NCBI RefSeq assembly: GCF_900106795.1 | Contig: NZ_FNNS01000017.1 | Span: 17,405 to 81,404 of the forward strand | Direction of reading: 5' to 3' | Length of the DNA: 64,000 bases | Source of the DNA: Aequorivita viscosa | GTDB taxonomy: Bacteria > Bacteroidota > Bacteroidia > Flavobacteriales > Flavobacteriaceae | In this document: positions 34,371-44,464 of the stretch, in pieces | Numbering within the stretch: position 1 is the first letter of the stretch | Layout: each line of letters opens with the position of its first letter | Translations under genes and position numbers: made by a program | The notes under the pieces: generated by a model | What the model saw: only the letters and a program-made list of their open reading frames with translations | Database searches by the model: none | What the model was told of the DNA's origin: nothing

Positions 34371-35753
34371 TTATTCCACATTGCCCAAACGAATCAATTT
34401 TTTCGAAAGATAATTAAATCTAATGAATAACATAATGGCACTAGCTGTAAGTCCGGCGAGGAGGCCTATCCAAATTCCCATACTTTCCAAAGAAGTGTGC
34501 ATACTTAAGTAATACGAAATTGGGAAACCGATAATCCAGTAGGCGATAAATGTGAAGACGGTGGGTAGCTTTACATCTTGCATGCCTCGCAGCGCACCAA
34601 GGGCAACCACTTGCAAGCCATCGGTAAATTGAAAGATCGCTGCGATTATCAACAATTGTGACGCCAGCAAGACCACCTCACTATTATCTGCAAACTGAGC
34701 CAGATTATCATAATCTAGGAATATTTTTGGCAGTGAACCATTGAACAAGATAAAGCCAACCGCAAAAATCAAAGACAACACTGATGTCAATAAGAAAATA
34801 GATATCGCCACACGGCGCAATTCCTTAAAGTTCTGAAGTCCTTTTTGATTGCCCACACGAATCATCGCCGCAACACTAAAGCCCATTGCCACCATAAAGG
34901 TCATAGATGCTAGATTTAATGCTATTTGATTGGCTGCCTGGGGATTCTTTCCTAATATTCCCGAAAGCCATACTGCCGAGGTGAAGATTCCCACTTCAAA
35001 AAACATCTGCATAGCCGAAGGAAATCCAAGATTCAATAGTTTTTTAAGCATTGCCTTGCTCAGGGTGAAGATTTTAATTCCAGTAACAAAATAATACGAT
35101 TGCTTTTGCCTACTCAATAAAAACCAGAGATAGAAGACCATTACCACTCGCGAAGCTAACGTACCGATTGCGGCACCGACCACGCCCATTTCTGGCGCCC
35201 CGAGCTTTCCGAAGATAAACATATAATTAAGAAGCACGTTTACCAAATTGGCTACAAAGGTTGCATACATCGGGAAACGGGTCATCGACATTCCGTCTGC
35301 AAACTGCTTAAACCCTTGAAAAATTATCATTGGCACCAATGAAGCCGCTACTAACGTAAGATAAGGCATCGCCAAATCTACTACCTCAGGCGGTTGTTTC
35401 ATCATATACATCAAAGGTTTTGAGAGCATTACCAATGCAAACAGAGCGATTCCGAGAACGATGCACAGGAACAAGCCGTGCTTAAAGGAGGACTTTCCTT
35501 TTTCACGATTTCCTTCGCCATCTGCCTCGGCAACCAAAGGTGTTATAGCTGTTGAAAAACCAATGCCTAAAGACATTGCCACGAACATAAAGCTGTTTCC
35601 TAACGATACTGCTGCCAATTCCGCACTTCCCAGTTGCCCAACCATTATGTTGTCGACCAAGGCAACAACCTGATGTCCCAACATCCCTAAAATAACAGGG
35701 GTGGCTAGTTTGGTGTTGTATTTAAATTCCCGTGTGTAATCTGAAAGCGCCAA
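34371..35753 (-). CDS. MATE-family multidrug or Na+/drug exporter
   Basis: A 460-residue protein with 12 membrane helices in two repeats, starting LSDYTREFKYNTKLATPVIL, with GMLGHQVVALVDNIMVGQLG in helix 1 and GFSTAITPLVAEADGEG nearby. The chosen start is TTG at 35753, giving MALSDYTREFK. A frame from TTG 35774 crosses the -7 element and is rejected. Its drug substrates cannot be read. Confidence 0.9.
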   Translation of the reverse strand: MALSDYTREFKYNTKLATPVILGMLGHQVVALVDNIMVGQLGSAELAAVSLGNSFMFVAMSLGIGFSTAITPLVAEADGEGNREKGKSSFKHGLFLCIVLGIALFALVMLSKPLMYMMKQPPEVVDLAMPYLTLVAASLVPMIIFQGFKQFADGMSMTRFPMYATFVANLVNVLLNYMFIFGKLGAPEMGVVGAAIGTLASRVVMVFYLWFLLSRQKQSYYFVTGIKIFTLSKAMLKKLLNLGFPSAMQMFFEVGIFTSAVWLSGILGKNPQAANQIALNLASMTFMVAMGFSVAAMIRVGNQKGLQNFKELRRVAISIFLLTSVLSLIFAVGFILFNGSLPKIFLDYDNLAQFADNSEVVLLASQLLIIAAIFQFTDGLQVVALGALRGMQDVKLPTVFTFIAYWIIGFPISYYLSMHTSLESMGIWIGLLAGLTASAIMLFIRFNYLSKKLIRLGNVE

Positions 35754-35771
35754 GATGCAAAAAATTTTCGG

Positions 35772-35779
35772 CAAAGATA
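35772..35779 (-). promoter_or_regulatory. MATE gene promoter -7 element
   Basis: On the minus strand this reads TATCTTTG (TAnnTTTG). It overlaps the first codon of the longest frame and supports a start at 35753. Confidence 0.6.
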
Positions 35780-36307
35780 GGGTTTGGGATTTTTAGAAAG
35801 GCGTGTGAGGGTTTAAAAGTTTAAAGGGATTATGAGTTTAAAAGTAAAGACCAAACTCGATGTTTATCATTTTCTAATTATTAAAACATTAATACCTTCT
35901 TTAACAAGCAAAGGAAATAGAAAAATCAATTTACCCATACAACAAATTCGCTATCAATGGAATATTATTGCTAGAATTAGCAGTGTTATCGTTTTAAAAG
36001 ATAGTAGCAACGTTGATAATGCAGCATTACTGAAATTGAAATTTTCCTTAACCTGTCCTACTTCAGAACATATTGATATTAAAAGTAATAATAATAAAAA
36101 TGGAATGGTTTAAATCTAGGGCGTTACCCAATTAGCGTAGTCATAAAATTGAAAACACTTATGCTTCTGTAAAACAACATTCTAGTTGGAACGAGTTTTT
36201 TCATATTCTTCGGAAAGAATTAAATTTGGTACTAACCGAAAAAACTAAAACAATATTTTTATAAACTATTTACCTTTTCCATAATTATAAATTTTTACAC
36301 CTATTCC
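35780..36307. other. Intergenic stretch with a doubtful 93-codon frame
   Basis: A plus-strand frame at 35832-36113 starts MSLKVKTKLDVYHFL and is otherwise without recognisable motifs, low in Gly and rich in Asn near its end. I do not count it as a gene. Nothing else is seen. Confidence 0.4.
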
Positions 36308-36919
36308 CTATTCAAGTATGATTTTGTTCACCAAAACACCCTTATCGGAAATTAGTTTCAGAAAGTAAATTCCCTTAGAAAACTCAGATAAGTCTAGTTG
36401 AGTTTGTGGAGCAAGCTCTTTAATTTTCTGTCCAGCAATATTGTAAATCTGAATTGTCTGTATATCTTGGTTTTCAATATGTATTATACCACTTGACGGA
36501 TTTGGAAATATTGCTGCTTTTGAATATTCATAATCTGCCACTTTTATTGCTGCTCCTTGAATTTGAACAGTTTCAGTATAACCAGACTCTACTGGACCTG
36601 GGTTATATACCGCGGTTACGTGTGCCAAAAATTCTGCACCACCATAATAAAGCAAAAAATCAATGCCGCAATTTGAACTTCCCTCTAGATTGTATAGACT
36701 GTTTTCAGTTTGAAATCTATACAGTTCGTCTCCAGCGTAAATATTATACCCTATAAGCTCGTCGTGAGGAGAGTCCAGTTCGTCCCAACTAAGTTGAAAG
36801 TAATTATTCGGACTTTCATAATACTGTATCCAGGTTAGATTAGTTATCGGGTTAATTTGCCCAATAGTCTGAAAAATAAATGTAATGAAAATTGCAATTT
36901 TAAGTATAGTTCATTTCAT
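36308..36919 (-). pseudogene. T9SS type A sorting-domain secreted protein, TGA at codon 3
   Basis: The frame encodes a signal-like segment (TILKIAIFITFIFQTIGQ), a fibronectin-III-like domain (FQLSWDELDSPHDELIGYNI, then AEFLAHVTAVY) and a C-terminal T9SS type A sorting domain (AIFPNPSSGIIHIEN, QIYNIAGQKI, SKGIYFLKL). It would be exported by type IX secretion and released or anchored. The natural start would be ATG 36919, but the codons read ATG-AAA-TGA, so the third codon is a stop (36911-36913). All later codons are open to 36308. It is either a fresh nonsense mutant or uses a rare start such as ATT. An ATG at 36655 would miss the signal peptide. Confidence 0.7.
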
Positions 36920-37237
36920 GACGTATGTTTTTCTAAAAGTAATATAAACACAACCCCTAATCTATACCCGTTAATAGGTATTTTACAAACAACTAGATTT
37001 CTAACCATTTAATCGTATTATAAACGACCAACACACCATAAAACAATTATAATTAAATAATTACGCTTTACAACCTACAACCATTAAAGCCAAAACGGGA
37101 TAAACCAAATTAGTAAACACAAGCTTCTTGAACTGTGTTAAATTAACAAACGAAGCCGCAAAAGAGCGGCTTCATTTTCTTGTTTAACTGTAACACCAAA
37201 ACTTCACTCAGAAGAAAAGGTAAATGATTATTTTATA
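36920..37237. other. Intergenic stretch without a gene
   Basis: No gene is seen. It holds the terminator hairpin at 37152-37173 after katA and a short A/T-rich run before the T9SS gene. Confidence 0.5.
37152..37173 (-). terminator. Terminator after katA
   Basis: GAAGCCGC (37152-37159) pairs with GCGGCTTC (37166-37173), a G/C-rich 8-bp stem with a 6-nt loop, 65 bases after the katA stop codon on the minus strand. Confidence 0.7.
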
Positions 37238-38704
37238 TTATTCTTCTAGCTTTAATGTACTAATATCAATACCTAAAGCTTTGGCAACGCCTTTTCCGTA
37301 TGCTGGGTCTGCTTTGTAGCAATTGGAAATGTGTCTTTCCTGAATAAACCTTTCGGCACCTCCAACCTCAGCAGCTGTATTTTTAAATAATAGCTCTTGT
37401 TTTTCTGGTGTTAAGAGTCTGAACAGATTTCCCGGTTGCGTGTAGTAATCGTCATCATCTCGATGATCGTAATGAAATGCTGCACCTTCCAATTCTAAAG
37501 GGGGCTCAACAAATTCTTTTTGCTCTTGCCATTGGCCATAACTATTTGGTTCATAATGCAGTGTTGCCCCTTCGTTTCCATCTACGCGCATTGCTCCATC
37601 CCTATGGAAATTGTGAAATGGACATTTAGGCTTATTCACAGGAATTTGATAATGATTTACACCCAACCTATAGCGCTGTGCATCGCCATACGAAAACAGA
37701 CGACCTTGCAACATTCTATCTGGTGAAAACCCGATTCCCGGTACCACATTGGCAGGGTTAAAAGCAGCTTGTTCTACATCGGCAAAATAGTTTTCAGGAT
37801 TTCTATTGAGCTCCATAATTCCTACATCCATTAGTGGATAATCTCCGTGTGGCCATACTTTTGTTAAATCGAAGGCATCAAAACGATAGTTTTTTGCATC
37901 GGCTTCTGGCATAATCTGAACTTGCAACTTCCATTTTGGAAAATCCTTATTCTTAATAGCGTCAAATAAATCGCGTTGGTTACTTTCCCTGTCGTTTCCA
38001 ATTATTTCTTTGGCTTCTTCATTAGACAAGTTTTCAATTCCTTGTTGTGTTCTAAAGTGAAATTTTACCCAAAACCGTTCGTTTTCCGCATTTATAAAGC
38101 TAAACGTATGGCTTCCAAAACCATGCATATGTCTATATGACTTTGGAATGCCTCTATCGCTCATTAAAATCGTAACTTGATGAAGCGCTTCTGGCAATAA
38201 CGTCCAATAATCCCAGTTGTGGTTTGCGCTCCGAAGGTTGGTTTGCGGGTCGCGTTTTACTGCTTTATTTAAATCTGGGAATTTATAAGGATCTTTCATA
38301 AAGAAAACAGGGGTGTTATTTCCTGTTAAATCCCAGTTTCCTTCTTCAGTATAAAACTTAAGCGCGAAACCACGAATATCTCTTTCAGCATCCGCCGCTC
38401 CGCGCTCTCCTGCAACTGTAGAAAATCGAGCAAACATCTCGGTTTTCTTACCTACTTCAGAAAATATTTTTGCCTTTGTGTATTTGGTAATATCGTGTGT
38501 AACCGTAAATGTTCCAAAAGCCCCTGAACCTTTGGCGTGCATACGTCTTTCAGGAATTACTTCTCGGTCAAAATGCGCTAATTTTTCTAAAAACCAAAAG
38601 TCCTCCAACAACATTGGTCCGTGTCTACCTGCCGTTTTTACGTTTTGATTTTCAGCTATGGGCCTCCCTGAGACAGAAGTTAGTTTTTTCCTTTCTTCTT
38701 TCAT
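37238..38704 (-). CDS. katA: Haem catalase, small-subunit clade
   Basis: Breaks down hydrogen peroxide to water and oxygen. This 488-residue protein has the catalytic His56 in [16 protein letters not shown], the conserved [13 protein letters not shown] and [14 protein letters not shown] segments, and the haem-ligand tyrosine segment [14 protein letters not shown]. The length is that of a small-subunit, NADPH-binding clade 3 catalase. The N-terminal [20 protein letters not shown] resembles Bacteroidota katA. It stands alone, and no oxyR or perR gene is adjacent. Start ATG 38704. Confidence 0.97.
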   Translation of the reverse strand: MKEERKKLTSVSGRPIAENQNVKTAGRHGPMLLEDFWFLEKLAHFDREVIPERRMHAKGSGAFGTFTVTHDITKYTKAKIFSEVGKKTEMFARFSTVAGERGAADAERDIRGFALKFYTEEGNWDLTGNNTPVFFMKDPYKFPDLNKAVKRDPQTNLRSANHNWDYWTLLPEALHQVTILMSDRGIPKSYRHMHGFGSHTFSFINAENERFWVKFHFRTQQGIENLSNEEAKEIIGNDRESNQRDLFDAIKNKDFPKWKLQVQIMPEADAKNYRFDAFDLTKVWPHGDYPLMDVGIMELNRNPENYFADVEQAAFNPANVVPGIGFSPDRMLQGRLFSYGDAQRYRLGVNHYQIPVNKPKCPFHNFHRDGAMRVDGNEGATLHYEPNSYGQWQEQKEFVEPPLELEGAAFHYDHRDDDDYYTQPGNLFRLLTPEKQELLFKNTAAEVGGAERFIQERHISNCYKADPAYGKGVAKALGIDISTLKLEE

Positions 38705-38920
38705 TGAATATAGTTTTAGGTGAATGGTTGTGTGCTTATATGCAGTGCTACAAAATGCAGATTATTTAAATAATAACGAGATAGGCAAGCCATAGTCATT
38801 TAAATATAACCTGAAGTTATAGTTTATAAATATACTAAAATTAGGTCAAAACATCTGAAACGTAGGTGCTGTTTATTCTATGGTTAACGCACAAACTTGA
38901 ATTTCTGTCCTAATCAAATT

Positions 38921-40048
38921 TTAATTAGATTTTATAAGAATGTAATACGGATACACAGAATGATTTTCCCACACATTAAAGTTATCAGGGTCGTTCGGAA
39001 ATAATTTAAAATATTCCTCATTTGGTACTAGTGGTACACTAACGCCCGATCGTTCAAAATTGAAGCTTGGCAGACATTCTGGTTCAATATATCCAGGTAT
39101 AGCGGCTGCTATTTTTGGATACACGTTTTGGTGAATATCTTGGGTAATCTGACTGATAATTTTTGGAGTTACATTCGAAAACGCTTCAAAACCTTTCTCG
39201 AAATTTGGACCCAGCGTATAGTTAGCACCCGAAAGGAATCCTTTAATATCCCTAAACGGACTTACTTTTGGAAAGTCCTGAACAGATTGAAAGCTCATGG
39301 GTACACGCGGAACCCAATCAATCACATTGTTTATTGAAAACGCATATCCTCCCGCTGTTAGTTTTTCATAATCATACACATATTGTAGATTTCCTGTTTT
39401 TGGCGTTGCGATGCTATAGGTTTTGAAACGAATATCGGCGGGCAATTTTCCATCTTTCCGAAGATACCAAAGGTATGATGTTACCAGCAAGGAGTTGCCA
39501 CTTCCTTGACTGTGTCCGACTATAATAAAGTCTCTGATTCCGTTGGTATATTGGGTGTTTATTTGGTCCACAAGTTCATCAGACATAAAATATAATCCCA
39601 ATAACATTCCCAAGTGAACGCCTGCATCTGGCAATTCGGCTAACTTATACTCAAACCAGTTTGTTTCCGATACTTTTATTTTTACGTTGGCGGGTGCCAT
39701 TAACGAATATAGTACAGCGGCAGAACTCATTGCAGCTGTATCGATTATGGTTCCCCTAATAGTGATTACGGCCTTTTTATCATCTGTAAGCCAAATATCA
39801 AAACGGTTCATCAGTGGAGAAACTGTAGAGCGAAATACTTGCTTCATATTTTCTGGCGCAGGTGTTTTGAAACCTCCAATGTCTTCAGCATCATACGTCC
39901 GTTCTAGGGCTGGCATGATTTCGAGAATTTCAGTTTTATTATAACCCGCTTCTATCCCTGATAGTATTTTCGCTTTGCATCCCGAAGTCAGCACTAGTAT
40001 TACGAAAACAAACAAAATGCTATATATACCTGAACAGATTGACTTCAT
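38921..40048 (-). CDS. Lipase-family lipoprotein
   Basis: A class 3-type lipase/esterase with a GxSxG nucleophile elbow in IIVGHSQGSGNSLLV. The start is ATG 40048: the sequence MKSICSGIYSILFVFVILVL ends in the lipobox LTSGC. A longer frame from 40096 adds a polar stretch before the signal peptide and is rejected. It probably acts on lipids or esters outside the cell or in the periplasm. The C-terminal half contains a YILIKSN tail and no further domain that I recognise. Confidence 0.82.
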   Translation of the reverse strand: MKSICSGIYSILFVFVILVLTSGCKAKILSGIEAGYNKTEILEIMPALERTYDAEDIGGFKTPAPENMKQVFRSTVSPLMNRFDIWLTDDKKAVITIRGTIIDTAAMSSAAVLYSLMAPANVKIKVSETNWFEYKLAELPDAGVHLGMLLGLYFMSDELVDQINTQYTNGIRDFIIVGHSQGSGNSLLVTSYLWYLRKDGKLPADIRFKTYSIATPKTGNLQYVYDYEKLTAGGYAFSINNVIDWVPRVPMSFQSVQDFPKVSPFRDIKGFLSGANYTLGPNFEKGFEAFSNVTPKIISQITQDIHQNVYPKIAAAIPGYIEPECLPSFNFERSGVSVPLVPNEEYFKLFPNDPDNFNVWENHSVYPYYILIKSN

Positions 40049-40586
40049 TGCTCTTACTTTTTGAGGTGGAAAATAGGATTCACTATTTAAAAGCAATCCT
40101 ATCCTAAATAAATTTTGTTGACTTTTTGATTTTTTTTAAGTTCTTCGATTTCTTTTCTTTTTTGCATCGCCCAAAAAAGAAACAAAAAAGTCTAGGCTGA
40201 CGAAACTTTATCTGAATTTATCATTCGGCAGCTAAATTTCAGGAACTCGCTTTGATGTTTTTTGCTAAATATAAAAATTAATAATGCTCAAACAGCCTTA
40301 AATTTTTAACGCTACTCTCATTTCAAATTTTACGATAAATTTTCGATAGGCCGATTTGATATTTAATTTTCAACCCCTTAAAACATTAAACCGCCAGAAA
40401 CATTACTAAGATGAGGTGTTTTTCAGAGATTAGTAAAACGTTTAGGATGCTAATGATTTAAAATAATAAATCTAAGGTATTTTAGCCATATTTATATACT
40501 TCAATTAAATAATTTATAACAACTGTCAACGGATAATTCAGCTATACAGACGCTGTATTAAAAACGCAATAAATAAATTAAATATG
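40049..40586. other. Gene-free stretch with A/T-rich hairpin
   Basis: No gene is seen. An 11-bp perfect stem, TTTCTTTTTTG (40154-40164) with CAAAAAAGAAA (40172-40182), surrounds a 7-nt loop. The rest is A/T-rich and lacks open frames. Such stretches recur in flavobacterial intergenic DNA. Confidence 0.5.
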
Positions 40587-41618
40587 CTATTCAACGTAAT
40601 ATTTAAGTAGCACTCCAGAGCGGGATTCACCAATATACATAGATTTTTCATTGGTTAAACTAATTGCACTATACACTGAAATTGGATCGTTTAAATCTGG
40701 TAGTTGATCAACACGTATCCACTCTGGGGTTTCATTATTTATATAGAGCATTAATTGCCAATTATTGGCTGCTAAAGAATCGTCATATAAAATTACAGCT
40801 ATATCGCCATTTTGATTAACATCAAATGTAGTTACAGTACTATTAGGGTTGTCTAGATTTGGTTTATCAACATTTGAGGTGCCATCAGGAAATAGAAAGA
40901 AGTTTCCTTTTTCGATTACATAATCAAAGGTATTTGGAAGGAAATCCTTTTCAGTCCAATCTTGGCCTGCGTTTTCTGTTAAGTATAAAATATCATTTAC
41001 TATAACAAATCCATTGTTAGCATCTCTAAAATGGAATTCCGTAATATCATTATCCGAATTGAATATTCTTTCCCAAGAATTACCAGAATCTGAAGTTTTA
41101 TACAACTGTCCCCTATCGCATTTATCTTGAATAAATCCATTGGAACTATCCACAAACTCTATAATACCTGGATTGATTGAGCCCGTTGACTCACAAATAA
41201 ACCCAAATGGTCGAGTTGGGGAATTAGTCCAAGAGGAGCCTCCGTTTGTTGTTTTTAATATCCCATCGTAAACATTCAAAAACATTAATTCCTCGGTCAA
41301 TGGAATGAGTCTTCCCACAATATCTTGATTGAGCAGATACTCCCAAGTTTCGCCACCCGTATTAGTTTTGTATAATTGCACCCCCGTCACAGCATACCCC
41401 ACTTCTTCGTTTAAGAATGCTATTTGTTTAATGCTACAATATTGTGAGGTGCATACATCAAACGTTACATTTTGGGTAACACTCCTAAATCGCAACTCAG
41501 TTTCTTCTACAGGATCATCAGTTTCAATTACCTCTGCTTCATCAGAACTTGAACAAGCAGTGATGAACAACAGAAGCGATATAAATATTAAATTTATAGT
41601 GGTATTAACGGTTTTCAT
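40587..41618 (-). CDS. Ycf48/BNR-like beta-propeller lipoprotein
   Basis: A 343-residue protein. The signal peptide ends in a lipobox (LLFITACS, Cys22). The mature part has several Asp-box-like motifs: KTNTGGETWEY, KTTNGGSSWTN, KTSDSGNSWER and LTENAGQDWTEK (T/S-x-x-G-x-x-W), typical of Ycf48-like or BNR propellers. Each blade has a strand pair such as NEEVGYAVTG before it. Ycf48-like proteins help assemble photosystem II in phototrophs, but in Bacteroidota the lipoprotein members have unknown function. Confidence 0.85.
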   Translation of the reverse strand: MKTVNTTINLIFISLLLFITACSSSDEAEVIETDDPVEETELRFRSVTQNVTFDVCTSQYCSIKQIAFLNEEVGYAVTGVQLYKTNTGGETWEYLLNQDIVGRLIPLTEELMFLNVYDGILKTTNGGSSWTNSPTRPFGFICESTGSINPGIIEFVDSSNGFIQDKCDRGQLYKTSDSGNSWERIFNSDNDITEFHFRDANNGFVIVNDILYLTENAGQDWTEKDFLPNTFDYVIEKGNFFLFPDGTSNVDKPNLDNPNSTVTTFDVNQNGDIAVILYDDSLAANNWQLMLYINNETPEWIRVDQLPDLNDPISVYSAISLTNEKSMYIGESRSGVLLKYYVE

Positions 41619-41882
41619 ATAATTCTAAATTTCGTGTTTTCCCTCCACTTTTTATTGGCTTTAAACAAACAATAAATGAAATGTTCCCACCTAGGCTGAG
41701 TCGTTAAATAAAGGCTATGGAGCTAAAAAATAGCTTTTAAGTTATATCTCAAAGATACGTAAAAAGGGCATCAATGACACAATCAGCAATTTCCGTAACA
41801 CGAACAGTTGCGAAATAAGAGTTAATTGTCTAATTTAGAAGCAATATCTTTTCAGAATGAGAAATAAACAAAAAACACTGTC

Positions 41883-42179
41883 ATGAAATCGGTAACCAAC
41901 CCAACGATAAAGCCATTGGCTAAAGGAGATAAGTTTCAAACTAAACAGATGCGTGCTAAGGCGGGAGAACTATTGCCAAAACATAGCGCAAGTATCGAGT
42001 CTGTACTGATAGTATTAGAAGGTGAATGCGTTTTAAACTTGGACGGCACCGAGCACAGCTTGCGTCAAGGCGACAGCTTTATTGTCCCTTCTGCAATTGA
42101 ACACCAAATACGGGTTGTTTCGGATTTTAAAGCGGTTCACGTAATGACCAACGATATTCAGTTTAAGTTTATTGAATAG
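41883..42179 (+). CDS. Cupin-domain protein
   Basis: A 98-residue single-domain cupin. The two motifs are present but only part of the metal ligands: KHSASIESVLIVLEGECVLNL for motif 1, with one His near the start, and GDSFIVPSAIEHQIR for motif 2 with one His. The classic H-x-H pair is not fully kept. It may bind a small molecule or be a simple isomerase or dioxygenase. No substrate is suggested by neighbours. Confidence 0.85.
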   Translation: MKSVTNPTIKPLAKGDKFQTKQMRAKAGELLPKHSASIESVLIVLEGECVLNLDGTEHSLRQGDSFIVPSAIEHQIRVVSDFKAVHVMTNDIQFKFIE

Positions 42180-42237
42180 ATTTATGGGAAATAAAAGTCC
42201 ACATTACAGGAATGCGAAAGTATTTAATCGAGACTTT

Positions 42238-43134
42238 CTATAATATTATGCGTGCCTTTATCTTCTCCCCCAAGGCTTCGGAATGTTGTATTATTTTCTC
42301 GATCACCTCATTTTCATCCTTCTTTCGCCAATTTACGTACAGATCTACTTCTTCTTGCAAATTGATGAATCGAACGCCGGTATAACTTCCAAACTGAAAG
42401 GAATACGGCAAGATGGATATTCCCAGGCCATTGGCGACCAAGTTTAAAATCAATCCGCCAAAATCGGTTTCAACGTGAGTTTTAGGCTCGAAGCCGTAGG
42501 TGGTGAAAATACGACGTAATAGCGTGGCAAAAAAGGTTGTATGATGCAATCCTGAAAGAATAAAGCTCTCATTCTCGAGGCTTTTGAAATCGTGATACGT
42601 ATTTTCGTTTAACCAATGATTTTCCGCTACCACCAAACAAACGGGTTCCGAATACAGTTTCTTAGAAGATAGCGCTGGGTGCTGAACGCTATCTCTACTA
42701 AAGGCAATATCTATATGGTAATCCAACAACAACTTTTCATTGGTGGCATCAGTGGGCTCAACCAATTCCATTTTCATCTCTGGCATTTCTGCGGTAAAAG
42801 TCCGAAGTAATTCAGGCAGGAAACTCGAAGAAATAGAACCAGGATAGGCGATAGAAATAAGGCCAGAACTGCCCATATTGATTTTTTTTGCCTGGGTTTG
42901 TGCGCGATCCATATCATCCAATAATTCTCTCCATCGTTTCTGAAGAAACTTCCCCGCCTCGGTTAGTTTGACATTTCGTTTATCTCTTTCCAATAGTTTA
43001 AAACCAAGCTCTTCTTCCAAACCCTGAATCTGTCTGCTCAAGGACGATTGCGACATAAAAACCTTTTCAGAAGTCCTCCAAAAATGAAGCTCTTCTGCGA
43101 GTACCAAAAAATATCGCATTTGCTGAATGGTCAC
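42238..43134 (-). CDS. LysR-type transcriptional regulator
   Basis: A 298-residue LTTR. The winged helix-turn-helix is MTIQQMRYFLVLAEELHFWRTSEKVFMSQSSLSRQ-type at residues 1-60, followed by the long linker helix and a periplasmic-binding-like effector domain (GLISIAYPGSISSSFLPELL and GLGISILPYSFQ). The gene is divergent from the LysE exporter, with a 109-base intergenic region that probably holds its operator. It is a good candidate regulator of that exporter. Confidence 0.93.
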   Translation of the reverse strand: MTIQQMRYFLVLAEELHFWRTSEKVFMSQSSLSRQIQGLEEELGFKLLERDKRNVKLTEAGKFLQKRWRELLDDMDRAQTQAKKINMGSSGLISIAYPGSISSSFLPELLRTFTAEMPEMKMELVEPTDATNEKLLLDYHIDIAFSRDSVQHPALSSKKLYSEPVCLVVAENHWLNENTYHDFKSLENESFILSGLHHTTFFATLLRRIFTTYGFEPKTHVETDFGGLILNLVANGLGISILPYSFQFGSYTGVRFINLQEEVDLYVNWRKKDENEVIEKIIQHSEALGEKIKARIIL

Positions 43135-43162
43135 CTCTAATCCGTTTTTTGCATTAATACAT

Positions 43163-43170
43163 CAAATATA
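43163..43170 (-). promoter_or_regulatory. LysR gene promoter -7 element
   Basis: On the minus strand this reads TATATTTG (TAnnTTTG), 28 bases before the ATG at 43134 and within the LysR/LysE divergent region. Confidence 0.55.
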
Positions 43171-43243
43171 ACTATTTTTCAATTGCGATTGCTGTCATTC
43201 CTTTGCATAAAAAATTTGGTACTCTTTTAACGAGAATAGACAG

Positions 43244-43867
43244 ATGGGAATTGAAAATTTTATGGCTTTCGGGGTTACGGCATTGCTTTTTATAATGACT
43301 CCAGGAATGGACACCATTTTCGTATTAAACAGAGCTATTAGTCAAGGTAAAACCTCAGGTGCATTTGCGGCGTTAGGTGTAAACGCGGGCGTATTAACGC
43401 ACACGCTCTTTGCTGCCCTCGGACTCTCTATCCTTGTGGCCCAATCGACCTATGCCTTTACAACAATCAAATATGCAGGTGCTGTTTACATTATCTATAT
43501 GGGCGTTATGCAATTGATTAAAAAGCAAGAGGCTACGGTTTCCAAAGATGCGATTCAGAGTATGAACACCCGTAAGAAGGATTTCATTTCAGGTTTTATG
43601 ACAAACGCCTTAAATCCGAAAGTCGCATTATTCTTTTTAATATTTTTCCCTCAATTTATATCGCCCACTCAGATTCAGAACCCTGTTCCCTTTTTTATAT
43701 TGGGGCTAACTTATGCTGTGCTGGGCGTTATTTGGTATTTATGTCTAACCTACTTTGCAGGTTCTTTCTCCAAAAAATTCCAAGCAAATCCGAAATCTAG
43801 TCTATGGATCAATAAGGTTTCAGGCGGGATTTTTATTCTTATGGGAATTGGAATTGCATTGGGATAG
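43244..43867 (+). CDS. LysE/RhtB-family amino acid exporter
   Basis: A 207-residue membrane protein with five to six helices, starting MGIENFMAFGVTALLFIMTPGMDTIFVLNRA, which contains the P-G-x-D/N motif of LysE/RhtB exporters. The second half has GFMTNALNPKVALFFLIFFP, another family hallmark. It probably exports an amino acid or derivative. The divergent LysR gene is its likely regulator. Confidence 0.92.
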   Translation: MGIENFMAFGVTALLFIMTPGMDTIFVLNRAISQGKTSGAFAALGVNAGVLTHTLFAALGLSILVAQSTYAFTTIKYAGAVYIIYMGVMQLIKKQEATVSKDAIQSMNTRKKDFISGFMTNALNPKVALFFLIFFPQFISPTQIQNPVPFFILGLTYAVLGVIWYLCLTYFAGSFSKKFQANPKSSLWINKVSGGIFILMGIGIALG

Positions 43868-43903
43868 AAAGCAATTAAAAGGGTTTTCGCAGGTATACAA
43901 AAA

Positions 43904-43973
43904 TCCACTAATGCCGAAGGTGATTTTAAAGGATGCATCAGCGCTCCTTAAAATCTATCTCGTCAATAGTGGA
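43904..43973. repeat. Nested inverted repeats downstream of lysE
   Basis: An outer pair TCCACTA (43904-43910) and TAGTGGA (43967-43973) surrounds an inner pair GATTTTAAAGGA (43922-43933) and TCCTTAAAATC (43945-43955), which differ by one A. It lies in the gap between convergent genes and may be a terminator or a structured RNA. Confidence 0.7.
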
Positions 43974-44014
43974 CTAAAGTGATTTAGTAGAATTCTTTAA
44001 AACAAAGCAGAAGA

Positions 44015-44464
44015 CTAAACCTCTTCTACAGCGCGTTTAGATTTTCTATAGATGTAGTTTGGATAAATGGTTCGCTTTGCAAAACGATTGAGCTTGTCGC
44101 TGTTTACCATTTTTATATAAACCTTTCTAGTAACCCCAAAATACTCATACGTAGTACCATCCAAATAGCTAATCTCCAACACCATCCCTTTATGCTGAAA
44201 ATCGGCAATGCCAGCGTTTGTGATGGTTTCTGTATACTCTTCTAAGTTTGCTGCCTTGGTTTCTGGAGCAATGCTCACTAGAAAATGGTAGCCATCAATA
44301 ATTTTACGGCTGATTATTTCAGCTTCTTCTTGACGCTCGTCCCCATCCTGAAACTTGTCTGGATGCCACTCTTTTACCAAGTTACGGTAGCTGGTTTTAA
44401 GAGCCTTTAATTCTATTTCCTTTTCAACTCCAAAGAGTTTCTTGTATTCGTTAATGCGTTTCAT
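44015..44464 (-). CDS. J-domain plus KTSC-domain protein
   Basis: A 149-residue fusion. The N-terminal J-domain (2-60) has the HPD motif at His34-Pro35-Asp36 in VKEWHPDKF, which activates Hsp70 ATPase. The C-terminal part (about 85-145) is a KTSC domain: FQHKGMVLEISYLDGTTYEY, then GVTRKVYIKMVNSDKLNRF. KTSC often occurs with DNA- or RNA-related enzymes, but its role is unknown. No Hsp70 is adjacent. The promoter may be TACTTTCG just upstream. Confidence 0.88.
   Translation of the reverse strand: MKRINEYKKLFGVEKEIELKALKTSYRNLVKEWHPDKFQDGDERQEEAEIISRKIIDGYHFLVSIAPETKAANLEEYTETITNAGIADFQHKGMVLEISYLDGTTYEYFGVTRKVYIKMVNSDKLNRFAKRTIYPNYIYRKSKRAVEEV

Noticed and set aside
35832..36113. A 93-residue gene
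   Set aside because: No recognisable motif, start signal or context. It may be decayed DNA.
40154..40182. A terminator for the lipase gene region
   Set aside because: The hairpin is A/T only and lies upstream of the lipase start on its strand, so it is not its terminator. Kept only as a hairpin note.
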